DNA of 64,000 bases from Stictocephala bisonia (GCA_035578905.1 JAQJVL010002729.1:1-64000), one strand, 5' to 3'; numbered from the stretch's first letter, positions 13,140 through 26,400 are shown. Notes: generated from the sequence alone by a model not told the origin. Translations and numbers: made by a program.

Positions 13140-16100
13140 TTATTGGGGGTTGGGGACAATTTCAAAAAAATTTTTTGGGAAATTCCCAAGAAATTCTTTT
13201 CCCTGCGAAAAGGAAAATTTTTTTTCGACTGGGAATTCCATTCGGGGTTTTTTTCAATTGTTTGAAAGGGAGAAAACCAACAAAAAATACATAGTTCTAT
13301 CTCAATAACTTTTGTGTTTATCTTTTTTATAGAAAATTTTGGGAAAATTTTTCAATGAATAAAATTTTAAGTAAAAGGGGGATAACAAAATATGATATTT
13401 TTTGGGTCTAGATTAGCGTAAAAAATGAAATTTTAAAATTGCTTTTTTTTTTGGCAGTGAGTTAAAAAGTGACAGTCGGACATTTGGGGGTAAACGTAGA
13501 TGTGATGACGTTCTCACGACTCGTTCATTTGCCCAAGTGAGCAAAGATATCGGGTTTCCGATGCTCAATGAGATCTTTTAACAGTTTAAAAGCCAACCCC
13601 GAAGATAGTTTCGGGCGAGGGAAAAAGGGGCGTTCTCGCTAACGGGAAAAACTAAGCGAGAATAGCTCGGGGGGCCCATTTTAATTTTTTTTTTTTTTTT
13701 TTTCATTATATCTTTATTTTCGGCATAAAAAGGGGGTTTTTAGGTCTCTGAATATGTTTTTTTATTTAAATTGTTATTTATTTTTTTATTGGTCTATTAA
13801 TTTTTTTTATTATATTGGTCTTGGTTTAAAAAATTATCGTAACAGGAAGCATTTTTTAAAATGTCAGCCCGGTCAGGCCCCAGGTTCTTTGAGTGGGAAA
13901 AACACGTTCGTTATAAAAAAGGGGAAAATTATTTTTGTGTTTATTTTTCCCAAAGTACAGTATTTTTATTTTTTTTTTATGTTTTCATTTTCGTTTCTTT
14001 TTTAAATATTGTTGTGTACATAGGGAAATTTAAGGGAATTATTTTAGAAATTTGCTTTTGTTGGGTTTGGTTTTTTTGTGTCAATCAAAACCGTACAGTG
14101 ACTGGTTGTGTGTTTATATTTTTTTTTATATATGCCATTTTGTTTTCCAGAATGTTTTAAATTGTGTTTAAAAGGGAAAATTATGTCAAATAGATCTTGT
14201 GTAGCTATTTTTTTTTTTTACATTTTTTTGGGTTACTTTTTTGTAGCTTTTTGAAAAAAATTTAAAAAAAATGTACAAACACCTAAAGTTTCCCCAAATC
14301 TTTAAAAAGGGGGGGGGGGAATTTTCTCCCCTTTAAAAAGGGATATAAAATTTGAAACCCTTTTTAGGAAATTTTTAAGGAATTTCCCAATTTTTTTTTA
14401 ATGTAAAACATAAAACCCCCCAGGATTCTATGCCAAACGGAGTATTAAAGGGCCCCAGGCTTCAAAGTGTTAATAAATACAATTTTTTCTTTTTTTTAAA
14501 ATTTCTGGAGTTTGCAAATGTGTCAAAAACAAAAATTTAAATTTTTTACAATTAAAACGGGTATAGTTCAAGTCGTTCAGTCATTGATTGTTATTCCAAG
14601 CCCCTCCAGTTTAAAAATTCACCCAATTGTGAAAAAAAGGGGGTTAAAGGGGACCCTTTTTTTTTCGTGTTTTCTTGGGGTTTCCCTTTGGTTTTTTATG
14701 TTTTGGGGTTTAAGGCTTTTGAAAAGTTTTTGACCCATATGGGGAAAGGCCCTTCTTTTCATATAGTTTTAAAATGGTGTCCTGGGAGATTAAAGTCTGT
14801 GCTCTTTGGGGTTTTTGTATGTATGAAAAGTCATTTGCCTCTGGGTAAAAATTGGTTCAATTTGGGGCTTTACAAAAATTGATTCTAAAAATTTTACAGA
14901 GACCGACGGTAAGGATTAAAATTTCAAAAAAATTGTTTTCCCTCAGCTGTTTTTCTTGGTTGCAACCCTTTGCCAGTTTTTCTGATACTTTTTTTTTTGC
15001 AAAAACCAGGGGTCTTTGTAAATTTGCTGCACTTGATTTCCCCAAAAACAATAAGACCTTTAGGGGGGATTTTATTTTTTTGTGTTAAAATAATGGTAGT
15101 TTTTTGGGCATTTGGTTTTCTGGGGATGTCCCCTTATTGATTTAACCCGGGGGGATGAAAAAATTCCAGGGGCCTTTTTTTTACCACAGTGGCTGTTTTC
15201 ATGCGTTGTCCACAAAAATTTCCAGTGTAAAATTTATATCCCCAGATATTTAGCTTCCTCCACACTATCAATGTTTGGTAATTGCCCCCACTTCACCCCC
15301 TTCCTTTTTCCCAAAAGGGCCAGCTGTTTGGTCTTAGCTTCATTTTTTTACCAATTTTGTTGTTTTTGCAATACTGGAAAAGCCATTTTTTCTTTGCGAT
15401 GTATGCTAAAAACATTGAGCTGTTCGGGGGATTTTTTTTTTGCTAGAATTTAAACCCCGGTATCTTCTGCTTACATGCCCCGAAACTAGAAAATTTTTTC
15501 CCCAAGAAACCCAAATTTAAGATCATTTGAAAAAAAGTAAAAAATTGGGGGGCCCCCAGGACTGAGCCTTGGGGGCACACCTTTTGGGTTTTTTGGGTTT
15601 AAGGGGCTAGATCAACTGTACGGGGATGTTCTACTGTCTGTATGTATCAAGTCAAAAAACCTGGCCCCCTGCCTTTTCTATAAACTGTTAAAACCCATCT
15701 TGCTGTAGCCCGGGAAAATTCCCAAAACGTTCCAACTTTTTTTTAAGGGTTGCCCGTGATAAAAGGGCCCAATAAAATTGCCTTGCTAAAATCTAGCAGC
15801 ATTTGATTTTGCTTTTGGCTCCCAAAGCTTCAAGTTGACCCAAAAAAAAACTACCAAAAATGTTTCACTGCGGGTAAATTTTTGATTCCCCTTTTATAAA
15901 GCCTTTTGTTGTTTGACTTGTAAGCATGTTTTTTTTGAAAAACAGGGTTCATGAGGGGGGAGGCACTTTTTTTTCAAACCCCTTTTGAGGGGTTTTGGAA
16001 AACCGGGAAAGATGGTCGGTAGTTCTTGCCTCAGGGGTTTTGATCCCCGTTTAAAACAGGGGTATGACTTTAGTCAGTTTGAGATAGGTTGGGAATTTTC

Positions 16101-18260
16101 CCTTTCCCGTTGAAGGGAAATATTGTTTAAGGTGACCCTAGTTTTTTTACAACGATTTTCTTCAGTGCACATCTTAAGCAGTTTGGGAGGCCAATTTCCC
16201 GTTTTTTCCTGTTGATGTTTTTTTTTTTTAAAAAAAAGGGGAAAAATTTACTTTCCCCACCTTTCTACTAAAGGTATGTTGTAGTGTGGGGGGTTGGAAA
16301 ATCAAAAGGGGCTGTGTTATTGCAGTTGTTTTTTGGGTCTTGGGTTTGTTTCCCAAAGCGTTTGTTTGCTGCACTTGTGAATACTAGATTAAGTTTTGTC
16401 TGCAATTTTTTTGGGGGGTAATTACCCATTCCCACGCTCCCCCTAATCTGAGTTTTTGCGGTTTATTTAAACATTTTACCCCTCACTCCCCTACAGTTCC
16501 CTTAAACCGGGGCCCCAAACCTTTTTTTGGGTCCCCGGTTAAGGTCGAAAACCTTTTTACCAAACCACTGAAAACCCGATGTTTGGGGAAACCCAAAAAA
16601 AATTTGGGTTTTTAGGAAAAAACCGTGCCCAAAAGGCCCCAAATGAGAACAAAACAAAAAACTGAATAAAAGTTTTATTTTTTTAATGTTCGTTTTGGTT
16701 TTTTCAGAAAACGTAAAATGTTCAATAAAAAAACCTCGGGTTAAAACAGGTCACTTTATGCCAGAACCGTTTTGATCCTTTTCACTGTAAAAGAACAAAA
16801 TTTTTTTTCCCGTGGAAAAAGTCCATCTAAAACTCATTTTTGTAAGTACAATAAAAACCGTTCAGTTTGTGTTAAAAAACTGAAATTATCGTTTATTTCC
16901 CAGGGGGTTTAACAAATTCTTTCCAAAGATTTGAAAAAAAGGAAATACCCAATATCATAAAAATTTATCGGGATGGCGTTCTAGAAAATTGCGACAAACC
17001 ATTTTTTTAATTTATTTTAAAAATCGAATAAAAAAATCTAGATATATCCGTGGCAAATTGTAAAATTAATTTTTGTTTTTGTGAACTTTAGATTGCCAAA
17101 CCCTGCCAAAAATAATTTGTAGGGTTACGAATTTTTTTCTGTCAAAATGTCCCAAGGGTTTTCCCTGACTAGGTTAGAAAGAAAACACAGATGGAGTGTA
17201 AAATGGGGCACGATCCCAATAATTTTGATTTGTAAACTCGCGGGGACCGGTTTTTTGTCTTAATTTTTAAATACTATGTCGATTTTATGAGAAAAAAAAT
17301 TTTAAATTTCCAAATTTTTTCTGATTTAAAATTACAGACGGTTTTGGGTTTTTGTACAAAACCAAAATTTAAATTAAATTTTTTATTGAACCAAAAACAT
17401 TACCATGTTTTCATTTAAAAAACTCATTTTTTTATAATTTAATTTACAAATATTTCGTTGTATCCCCATTTGGGAAATTTGGATGATAATTAAAGATCGT
17501 CAAATTTAACCCCGGGGTTTAGGCCTACATTATTTGCTGATTACGTAAAGGGTTTTTAAAACTCCAATACGTCAAAAATTTAAACACGTGGGAAATGATT
17601 TATTTTTTGGGTCTTGTTTTCTAAGTGGTTACGAGTTTTCCCGCTTTTCCCATTTCCGGGAATCTTAAATCTTTTTAAAATTTAATTGTTTCCAAATGCC
17701 CTTTAAAAAATTTTTTTTTAAATTTGGGGGTGCCAACTTTTACTATCGATCGTTTTAAAACTTTTTTGGCATCCGGGTTTTTTTAAAAATTTGATTACAT
17801 ATTCGCAGCTTTTTTCCGGTTAGTTGAAACAACATTATTACATGATAAAAATAACCCGACCCTTTTTTAATTGGCGTATACAAAACCCATTTTTTTTTGA
17901 GAGGAGGAAATTTTTAAAAAGCCCCCGACTGCGTTTGGTGATGACACCAAAAATGTTAAAATTCCTTGGGTTTAAAAGACCCAGCTTTGCCAAAAAAAGC
18001 TTTGTTTAACTATAAATAGGAATGGGAAAGTACCAGATCAGCCGTCTGTGTGATTAGTTGACAGTCACAGGATGAAAAAAGGGGTTTGCTTTTTTTATGC
18101 CCACAGCGAAACACTTCAGTGGCATTATACAAATGGGAATAAAAACAAACATAGTATCAACTTGTGCAGAAATAATTATTTACGTTTATCCTTGAGGTTG
18201 GGTTTGGGAATAAGGCAGGGATGCCAAGATTTTTTGACCCCAGTGTGTAATTTCATTTCC
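13140..18260 (-). repeat. Damaged arm of a large inverted duplication, split by a LINE
   Basis: Two blocks, about 13,140-13,600 and 16,510-18,260, match in order the reverse complement of 35,785-37,800. Anchors include 'gggaattccattcgggg' near 13,230, 'tacatagttctatctcaa' near 13,290, 'aaacgtagatgtga' near 13,492, 'gatggcgttctag' near 16,972, 'gactaggttagaaag' and 'cacagatggagtgtaaaatg' at 17,167-17,206, and 'taccagatcagccgtctgtgtg' with 'attagttgacagtcacag' at 18,030-18,071. The blocks are adjacent in the clean arm but separated here by ~2.9 kb containing a LINE. No coding capacity is evident in either arm. The family is unknown to me. Confidence 0.8.
13600..16510 (-). mobile_element. LINE (CR1/Jockey-group) reverse transcriptase, damaged sequence
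   Basis: Reading the minus strand through base-call damage, four reverse-transcriptase landmarks occur in the correct order: a VIPLFK(K)GD-like segment (16,058-16,037), NYRP (about 16,024-16,011), LLDFSKA (15,800-15,780), GVPQGS-like (15,581-15,551) and GMYADDT-like (15,479-15,459). Spacing agrees with the clean LINEs later in the window. A T-run at about 13,682-13,703, preceded on the minus strand by AATAAA, fits a polyadenylated 3' end. The element is missing from the equivalent site in the clean inverted arm near 37,381-37,392. The endonuclease half is not visible, so it is probably 5'-truncated. It encodes the target-primed reverse transcription enzyme, but no frame is open as given. Confidence 0.7.
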
Positions 18261-19080
18261 CTTGGGTTTTATAATTTTTTATTTAAAGTTTTTTAAATTA
18301 AAAGGAATTTTAAAAAATTGTGAGTTTTTTGATGTTTTTAATTTGAATTTGTAAATTTTTAAAAAAGCAAAAACCATTCTTTTATTTCACTTTTTTAAAA
18401 ATTTTTAAAATTTAAAGCTTTTTATTAGTAAGAATTATTTCAGATAAGCTTGTTTTTTTTTATTAAGTGTGAAATCTGTTTTTTTTTTTTGGAATTTAAA
18501 CCTTTGTTTGAATTTTTTTTTCTTTTTTTGAAAGAAAAACAAGAAAATTAAAAAAAAGATTATTTAAAAAAATGGAGTACAAAAAAATTGTGCCTTAAAA
18601 GAAAAGGTTTTAAATTTTCTATCTAGTTCCACTTTAGCCTTTTAAAAAAATTTTATTATAACTACAAAAATTTTTGGGTTTTTATTTGTTTTTATTACTA
18701 AGTTTAAAAAATTAAATGGTTTTTGCTGGAGAAAATTCCCTCTGAAAAATTTTCTCAAATTTTGGGGAAAGGAAATTTTTTTTTTCCCCCCCTTTTCCCC
18801 TTTTCCCTTTTTCCCTCCTGAAAATTTGGGGGGAAAAATAAATTTTTCCCCTTTTTCTTTTTTCCTCCTAAACCTAAAAATCTCCTTTTCGTCCATCCTA
18901 TTAAATAGGTTTTACTAAAACAAAGAAGTTTGGGGAAAACAAGCTCGGGGTTCCTCTACGAACCCCGGAAAAAGTGAGTCTCAAATAAAAGTTGCAAAGT
19001 CTCTTTTTTCAGTTTGGGGTCCACCCCCCATCTTTCTTTTAATGAGGGGCCCCAGCCCTTTCCCTTTCGGGGTTTCCTTA
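18261..19080. other. AT-rich damaged sequence, no gene seen
   Basis: Homopolymer-rich sequence between the inverted-duplication arm and the GC-rich block. I see no motif, RNA gene or repeat landmark that can be supported. A minus-strand frame at 18,642-18,896 is built from lysine/glycine runs and is attributable to base-call damage. Confidence 0.5.
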
Positions 19081-20830
19081 AAGCACTTTGTGGAGCCTAA
19101 AACGCACGGGGTTCGTCTATAGAGGTAAAAAAATTTCCTCTCCAGGATTTCCCTGGAGAATCTATAAACCCTTTCTCTTTTTTGTAATTTTTTTGCGAAT
19201 CCCGGTGGGCCCACCCAAATCAGCATCACTCCCGGGAAATCTTTTGGCCCTTTGGGCCAAGGGAAACCCCTTCGGGTTTTCCCCTTTTCGATTTTTCCTC
19301 CCAATTTGTGAGACCTTATCCGGTTTTCCGGGCACCCCTTTTGTGTCATAAAAGGGCATTTTGTTCTCAAAAGGGGTTTTGTTTACGGCCTCCTTGGGGA
19401 ATTTACCCCCCACTCCCCTCAAGATCCAGTCCAGATCGAAACGGGCCCCTTTGGGGAATTTTGTTCCAGTCTGTCAGACAGTTCCACCGTGTAGGGGGGC
19501 CCAGTCTGCCCGTCTGGGTTTCCTTTTACACCCTTTGTGTTGTTGGCCTCAAGAAAAATTTTAAAATGTGTCTGTGGGTCCGAAAATTTAAGGGGTTTCC
19601 CTGCAAAAAATTCCCAGCCCCAAAATTTGGCATGGGAACATTGGGCTGGGGCCCATATTTATGTCAACCCCCCTCCTAATAATTTTTAGAAAAAGGTTGG
19701 GAGATTACCTTATTGGTACCTAAAGGTCATTTCCCTCCCGGAAATTCTGAAAGGGGCGGGGGCCCCCCTCTCTTTTCCCGTGTACTATTCCCCCAAACCT
19801 CATTGTAAAGAGTTGGAAGTCCCCAACCCCGAAAAACTAGCTAAAGGTTTCCGCCCCGGGCCCATTTTCTTCACCAAGGGCCCACCCTTTTCCTTGATGG
19901 GGGGGAGGATGGGTTTTATTGGGATGCAATCACCATTTTTCTCCCCACACCATTCCCCTCCTGCAATTTAATTGCCCTGAAAAACCACATCCCCCACGAA
20001 TTTTTTGGTATGAGCCAAATATCTAGTCTGAAACCCAAAAAATAGCCCCCCCCGGGGTTTTACCCCCACCCGACCCCCCCATTGAGGTTTTATATGTAGG
20101 AATTTTTAAGCCCCTTTGGGATACAGTTACCCCGAACCCAAGGTTCCTAAATTTCAGTGGAAACTTTAAAACCCCTTAAAATCTTATAGTTTAGTAGTAT
20201 AGTAAAAGGCCCCAATACTATAAATTGGGAGGTTAGCTTGTAAAAATCCCCCAATTTCCCCCAAATTTCCCAGCACTTTGACCCTTTTGGTCCCCCTTTT
20301 TCTTCGGGGTTTAGCTAAAAGTCTTTTTTCTTGTCTTTTTTACTGTCGAGACGGTTTAGTTTTTCCCTAAAAACTCAAAAGGGATTTGGGGGTTAGTCCC
20401 AAAAAATTCAACCCCAAAAACCCAATTTTTATCTGGGGACTTATCATTTATTGAGAGGAGTTTCCTGCGGGCAGCAGGACTCCGCGTTTAGTTTCCCCTC
20501 TACTGGGCTTCCATAAACCCTCAGTGAGGCCAGGGGCCCACTGTGACACAAGTCTGCCCCCTTAGGTGTCTCCTTGTGGCCCCAGTGTCCTCCACAACTC
20601 AGTTGGGGGCCCTGGGTTCGATGAGAGGTTTTTTCAGAAAATTTCTTTGTACTTCCCGGAGGCCCGGGGACCTGAGAAATACCCTTTCTTGAAGCTGGGG
20701 AAAAGTGCATTGTTTACCTACTACCTTTATTTACGGACCCCTCCCCATGGTTTTGATCTCGGGGGTGATGGTCTTCCCCCAGTCCACAGGGGGACTGGTT
20801 TTTTCCAAAAGACCACCAGGGACAGCACCC
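19081..20830 (-). mobile_element. Probable Ty3/gypsy-like pol remnant, damaged sequence
   Basis: This GC-rich block reads on the minus strand as fragments of a gypsy-type polyprotein. The reverse complement of 20,791-20,771 resembles PCGDYR and is followed by a TIxPDRYxMP-like segment (to about 20,745). A KGYxQVP-like segment lies at 20,688-20,661. Near 19,126-19,095 is a (V)SIDRLKPAF-like segment typical of the end of integrase in this family. The order fits reverse transcriptase followed by integrase. The distance between the first and last motif is about 1.7 kb, shorter than a full RT-RNaseH-integrase module, so an internal deletion or collapsed sequence is likely. All matches need correction of base-call errors, so this is a tentative call. 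Confidence 0.4.
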
Positions 20831-23224
20831 TTCGACAGGTCGTGTCTCGTTTCTGGGCATCCAGTCCCTACCAAAGAGCCTGCCCCACCTCTAAAGCCCA
20901 GGGCCCAACCTGTATGCCCCGGAGCGGTGCCCCCTGATCAATTTTGACAGGGGGAAAACCCCTTCTAAAAATTTAACCCCCACCCCAAAACCCAAACCCT
21001 TTCTGGCTTAGGAAAGCCTTGGGGGTTTCTCTTTTTTTTACAAAATTTGGGAAAGTGGTTCCCGGGGGCCCTAGGCTTTTTCCAAAATTTGGGCCCCCGG
21101 GGTTTCCCCTTTCCGTAGGGGGGGTTTTAACCCGGGTTGACCCGAGGGAATCTTTCCTTCACGTTTTAAGCCCCGGTTTTCCGGGCCCTCAGCTGGGTTC
21201 CCGGGGGAAACCGGTCCCTTTTTTTGGGTTTTTACCCCCAGCCCCCGGGTCTGGTTCCACTTTGCCTCCGGCCCCCCAGAAACTCCGGCTTTCCCCTCCC
21301 CCTTTCTCCTTTTTTTTTTCTCCCCCCACGGGGCCCTTTTTCCCTCTTCCCCGGGGATCTGCCGTTTTCCCGGGGTCCAGGTGAAGGTCCCAAAATTTCC
21401 CAAATCCCCATTTTGATTACCCAATTTTCTTCCAAAAAACGTTTGATTAAAAAATAATTTGAATTATTTTTTCCTGGTGACAAAACCCTTAAGGTACTTT
21501 TTTTTTGTAAAAGAAAACCAAAATTTTTTTCCCATGCTGTGATGCGGCATCATCAGGGGGTATGGGCTGTTTACTCCTAATTATGTTTTTTTATAATGTT
21601 ATGGTTTTTTGGGACGCATTTTTGTCACAGGAAAATATAGATTTTAGTTATGCCCACGGGCCCCGGTTTTGGGCCCTTTAAGTTTAAGATTGATCTAAAA
21701 AAATGTTGGGAAAACCCTTTTTGAAATGTGGAATACAGGTTTCATAAGTCCCTTTTGTTTCACCTCATTTATTTTTTAAAACCCAATGCTTTTTTTCAAA
21801 AAATATCAAAATTTTAAAAACCCCTTTTTAATTTTGTTTTTCAATATAGAAGGCCCAAAAAAAAAATTTTCTCAAAATCCCTGTCTTACATTTAATTTTT
21901 TGTAGCTGTTGCGGTATGGGCTTAAAACCCATTTTTTTGGGGGGGGTTTAACTTTGGGCCCAAAAAAGGCAGTTGAAGCGTTTGACTCTTCAGGGCAAAG
22001 GAATGATGTTTCTTTCAAAAAAAGATTTTTGGGGATATTAAAAATTATTATTCTCTTTAAACTTCTGAAAAACATTTTTAAAAAGGACAAAAAATCTTCA
22101 GCCCAGGGTCATTTTAAATTTAAATTTCCCTGATTCAGTTGTCTTTTTAGGGTGGTTTTAATTGGGTTATTTAAAATTTTTATTGAAATTTTAAATGTTG
22201 TTTTAAATAATACTAAATTCAGTATTTTTTTAAATTTGTCCAACATAAAAGGGCAGTGGAATGCGGTGATTGTTTTGGGTTTTGCAAAACAGGGATTTGC
22301 TAAAAACTTGAATTTAAATTCTCTTAGGGTGAAATTGGGGGCCCCATGCTGATTTTTTATTTATCTTTGACTAAAAAAGTTTTTAAAAAATTTTGTTAAT
22401 TTAAATTCCCTATGTATGTCCTGTTATTGGTCTTTCGGATAGGGGGGCCTAAAAAATAAAGGGGGACGCTCCATGAAAATGTTTCCTGTTTTTATCTTAA
22501 AAAAATTTAATTTTTAATTTATCTTCATTTTTGACCGAGCTATTTTTTTTACACATGAAAAAAAAAATGAAAGTTTAATTTAGAGAAATTAAAAACGGGA
22601 ATGTTTTTCCCATGTACAAATTTAGGAAATCAATAAGAGATAACATGTAAAAAAAAACCCCTTTCGTTTCCCGGGCTGCCTTTACGGGGACTTTGGTCAA
22701 AAACCAAAACCCAAAAAAAGTTTTGTTATTAAATGGTTTTTGGGGGTTTTTTGTTTCTTTTATTACTTGTTTTTACGTTTGGTGTTCCCAAGTTGTAAAA
22801 ATTTAAAAGGGGGTGGGTAAAATGTTTTATCTGCCTTAAAATTTAACTTTAAAAAACAATTTAAATTCCCGGGGGATTTATGAAACAAATTTTAAAATTT
22901 TAAATTAGTCAAAAAGGGGGTAGAAAAAACATTAGAGCCCTTTAGTTTGTGTCATTCTTCTTTTTTACTTTTAATTTAAAGAAAAAGGTCCACTTGACTG
23001 TGTTTGAAAAAAAATTGACATCCCCGAACCACCCCAATTTTTTTTTAAAGGGGGTTAGTAAAAAAATTATTATTCAAAAAAAAACCAAAAATTGTCATAT
23101 AAACTTGCTGGGAAGTAAACCATTTTCTTCTTATTCAAAGGAAAGTTTTAGGGTGGTGGGGGGAATTAAGACATCCTTTAAAAATTTATAAAAATTTTAA
23201 GGCCATTAAAATAGTGTTTTTTTC
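20831..23224. other. Damaged sequence, nothing identified
   Basis: The first ~650 bases are GC-rich and could be the upstream part of the gypsy-like element, but no gag, protease or primer-binding site can be read. The remainder is AT-rich, with homopolymer runs. Several short frames on both strands overlap here and are not credible as genes. Confidence 0.4.
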
Positions 23225-23400
23225 TATTTTTGGGACTTATTTTGTGTCCTCAGTTTACCCCGTTTACGATGACAAACCCCTTTATAAAGGTGGTTGTTAA
23301 AAAACGTTTGGAAAGAAGAGCTTTTTTGGGAAATCTCGGGAACAAAATTTAACAAAAAAAGAGGAGAGTTGTGGCCGGGTATGTCTAATATAGAAAAAAT
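23225..23400. repeat. Isolated fragment of the 4.8-kb repeat
   Basis: The order 'cagtttacc..cgatgacaaaccc', 'tataaag', 'aaacgtttggaaagaagag' and 'gtggccgggtatg' matches unit C at about 12,478-12,615 and unit B at about 7,670-7,810, in the same orientation. It is a dispersed copy about 10.5 kb beyond the tandem block, so the repeat family is not confined to the array. Confidence 0.7.
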
Positions 23401-26400
23401 TTAAAATTAATTTTTCATTTTTTATAAACCCTTAAAAACCCCAAACTTTTTTAACACGATCGCTGCGGGGAAAACCCAAAGGTTCCCTTATACCTAAAAG
23501 TTGACATTTTTTTGAAATTTTTTTTTATTTATTTTAAGGGAAAATTGGACATTTTTTTTTTAAGGGGGGGAAAAAAACAATTTAAATTTGTTTTTAGGGG
23601 GGTTTAATAGGGCGTCAGAAAACCCAAATTTCCCTCAGCACCACAAAAGGGTTTCCCATTGTAAGAAAATTTTATTTTATGGCATTTATTGTCATGTATC
23701 GAAAATTTTAATAATGAAAATATATAATTTTAACAAAAAAAAAAAAACATTTTGAATCCTCATCAGCTTTTTTTTTACAAATGTATAATTTTTCGAGCCC
23801 CTATGGGGCCCTTTTCAGCCCCAAATAAAAGACTTCCATCAAACGCACGGGAAGTATCCCCCGAGTAGTTGCTGACACGTCCATAGTTATATTTACAAAC
23901 TTTTCATGTTTTTAAAATTTCCTAGCCATTACTAATTTATTTACTTGGATAATTGGGAATTTTTAAAGGGGGCCAAATTTAAAAAAAATTCAAAAATTAT
24001 CCAATAATTCAAATTTTACACAATTTTTGGTTGTTTATTTTGAATACAGGGCCTTTAAACTGGGGAAATGAGGTTTTTTTGTACATTTAAAGGTGTTTTT
24101 CTAGTATTAAAAGGGCCCCGGCCCCTTTTAACGCTGCAATAAACCACTCCCCAGCAGTGTCCAGGGAATTTTTTAAAGTGTTAGGGTTTTTGTTTACAGA
24201 CTGTAGTTGTTTGTTTTTTTTTTAAAACCCAAAAAAAACGGAATTAGTAAACAGTTTACATGTCAGAAAATTTTTACATTTCATAAACGCCCGGATGGGG
24301 CCGGGGTTCCCTTGCTCGTTTACATGCTTCAAAATCATTTGATTCGAAACTTGCAAAAAATGTTTTTTCTTTTTTTTGAGGTAGGTCAAAAAATGTGGTT
24401 TGGGGTTTTTCCCCATAATTTTTCCCAAAATTTTGAAATTTAAATTTTTTGTAACCTTTTCGACTTCCCCGTAAAAGGGCCCACCTTTTTTATTTGCAAG
24501 GTTAACTTTTTTGTATTGACTACGGGGGTTTTACTAAAACAACATGTTTTGCGTACTCTGTAAAATAAGTACGAAAAATGAAAACACTGCAGTAATGTAC
24601 AGAAACACAAACAACGACATTTTCCCCGTTGCCTTGCTTACGGGTTGCCCTGTTGGGCTGAGGTTGACGTGGTGGCCCCGTAGGTCCCCTTTTCGTATGT
24701 CCCAATGCCAAGCAGCGCACCACTCACGTAAAGTAAAAACCCGTCCCCCCCAAACTACTCCCCCCTTTCCCTTTTCTCCAATTTCTCGAAAACCAAGACA
24801 TTACGCCCCCGGGTTCCCATCTGTCATTGCATCCCGTGGGGTTTTTGGGAAAAAATTTATTGTCTTAGTTTTAAATTTCAGTTTTTATTCTGCATTGGGG
24901 GAAATTTAAGTTTTAATGAAACCCAAATTTTAATTTTTATTTTTTTTATAAAAAAAATTTTGTTTAAACCCAAAAGAATATTTTAAATTTAAATCAGTTT
25001 TTTTTTACTTTTGGTGAAAAAAGAGACCGCAGAAATTTGTTGTTTTTTGTGAAATTTGGGAAAAATTTCGAACATCCAAGTTGGACTGTCTATAAAAATA
25101 AAACACTAAAACTATCAAAAACTCTTAAAAAACACTATTAAATAAAAAAAAAAACTAATCAAAAATGTACGGGGTTTTCGGAAATGGGAAAACTGAAAAA
25201 AACTATCCCCGAAAAAGCGCATATTTTTTACATAAAAACCCGTGAAAGAACTACAGCCAAAAAAATTTCAATCCCTGCAGGGGAAAAATCCCCACTTTAA
25301 AATTTAAATTAGGGGCATAGGGGTTTCCAAATAGGTGCCCTCCGTGTCCAAGAGAAAAAGCCGGCTGGGCCCCGGGTTTGTCTCCCGCGATAAATTTGGT
25401 TAAGGGATAATTTAAAAATCACAAATAAAAATTTTTATTTTTTGTTTCCTTTAAAACTTTGGGTTTATTTTGGGTGGGATCCATAAAAAACCCCCCCGAA
25501 TTTGATTTTCTTACAAGTAAATTTTTAAAATATTTATGTATTTAATTTAAAATTGGCTATTCATTTTAATTCCCCAAAAATTTTTCCTGGGTTTAAGATT
25601 TCTTTATAGCCCAAATTTTTATAATTTTTAGATTTAAAAGGTTTGGATCGGGGGTTTGGCGAGGGTGGATGGGGGAGTCTCATCGTAAAGGGGGGTTTTA
25701 AACAAACATTCGCTCAATTTAGATCACTCGATGCGGGAAAGGAACCCTCATCTCATTGGTTTAGGTTAGTAGTGCACGGCTGAGTTACGGTTATAAAAAT
25801 TTTACTATACAACTTTTTTAAAGCTCTGTAAGAAGCTTTTAAAAAACTTTTCCCGTGTCCCAAAATTTTCCCTTTTTACAAAAATTTTGTTTTCCTATAA
25901 AACTGAAATTTTTACAATTTTATGTCAGTTTTTGACCAAATAGTTGGTCTTTAAGGGTTGAACTGTATAGATTAACTATAAAAAATAGATTAAAATGGGT
26001 TATAAAATTTTCAGTCTGCAAACCCTCAAAACCCCTTTTTTTTCTCTTTTTTTAAAATCTTTTTTTTGCAGGGTTTTTTCTATCAGACATTTGCTTTTCT
26101 AGATAGGTATTTAAAGATTTTCTCAGGTTTTTTTTACTTTCCATAAGCAAATTTTTCATGCTGACAATACAATTTTTAACATTTTAAAAATTTCAGAATG
26201 GTTTTAAAAAAATTTTATCAAAAAACTTTATAAAAGAAATTTTGATTTGAATCAAAAAGGTATCCCTTTAAAGAATTTAAAAAACAAATTTATTTAAATT
26301 TTTGCTTGAAATTTTTAAAAAATAATTTGTTGGGGAAAAAATTTTATTTTAAATTTTTTGATTTTAGGAAAGACATTTCATTTATTTCCCATTGTAACCC

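Noticed and set aside
19000..21483. Overlapping GC-rich ORFs on both strands as host genes
   Set aside because: Frames are open on both strands because of c/g runs; the only readable signals are gypsy-like pol fragments on the minus strand.
24544..24909. 121-codon ORF in a less damaged island
   Set aside because: No recognisable domain, and surrounded by damaged sequence; insufficient support for a gene.
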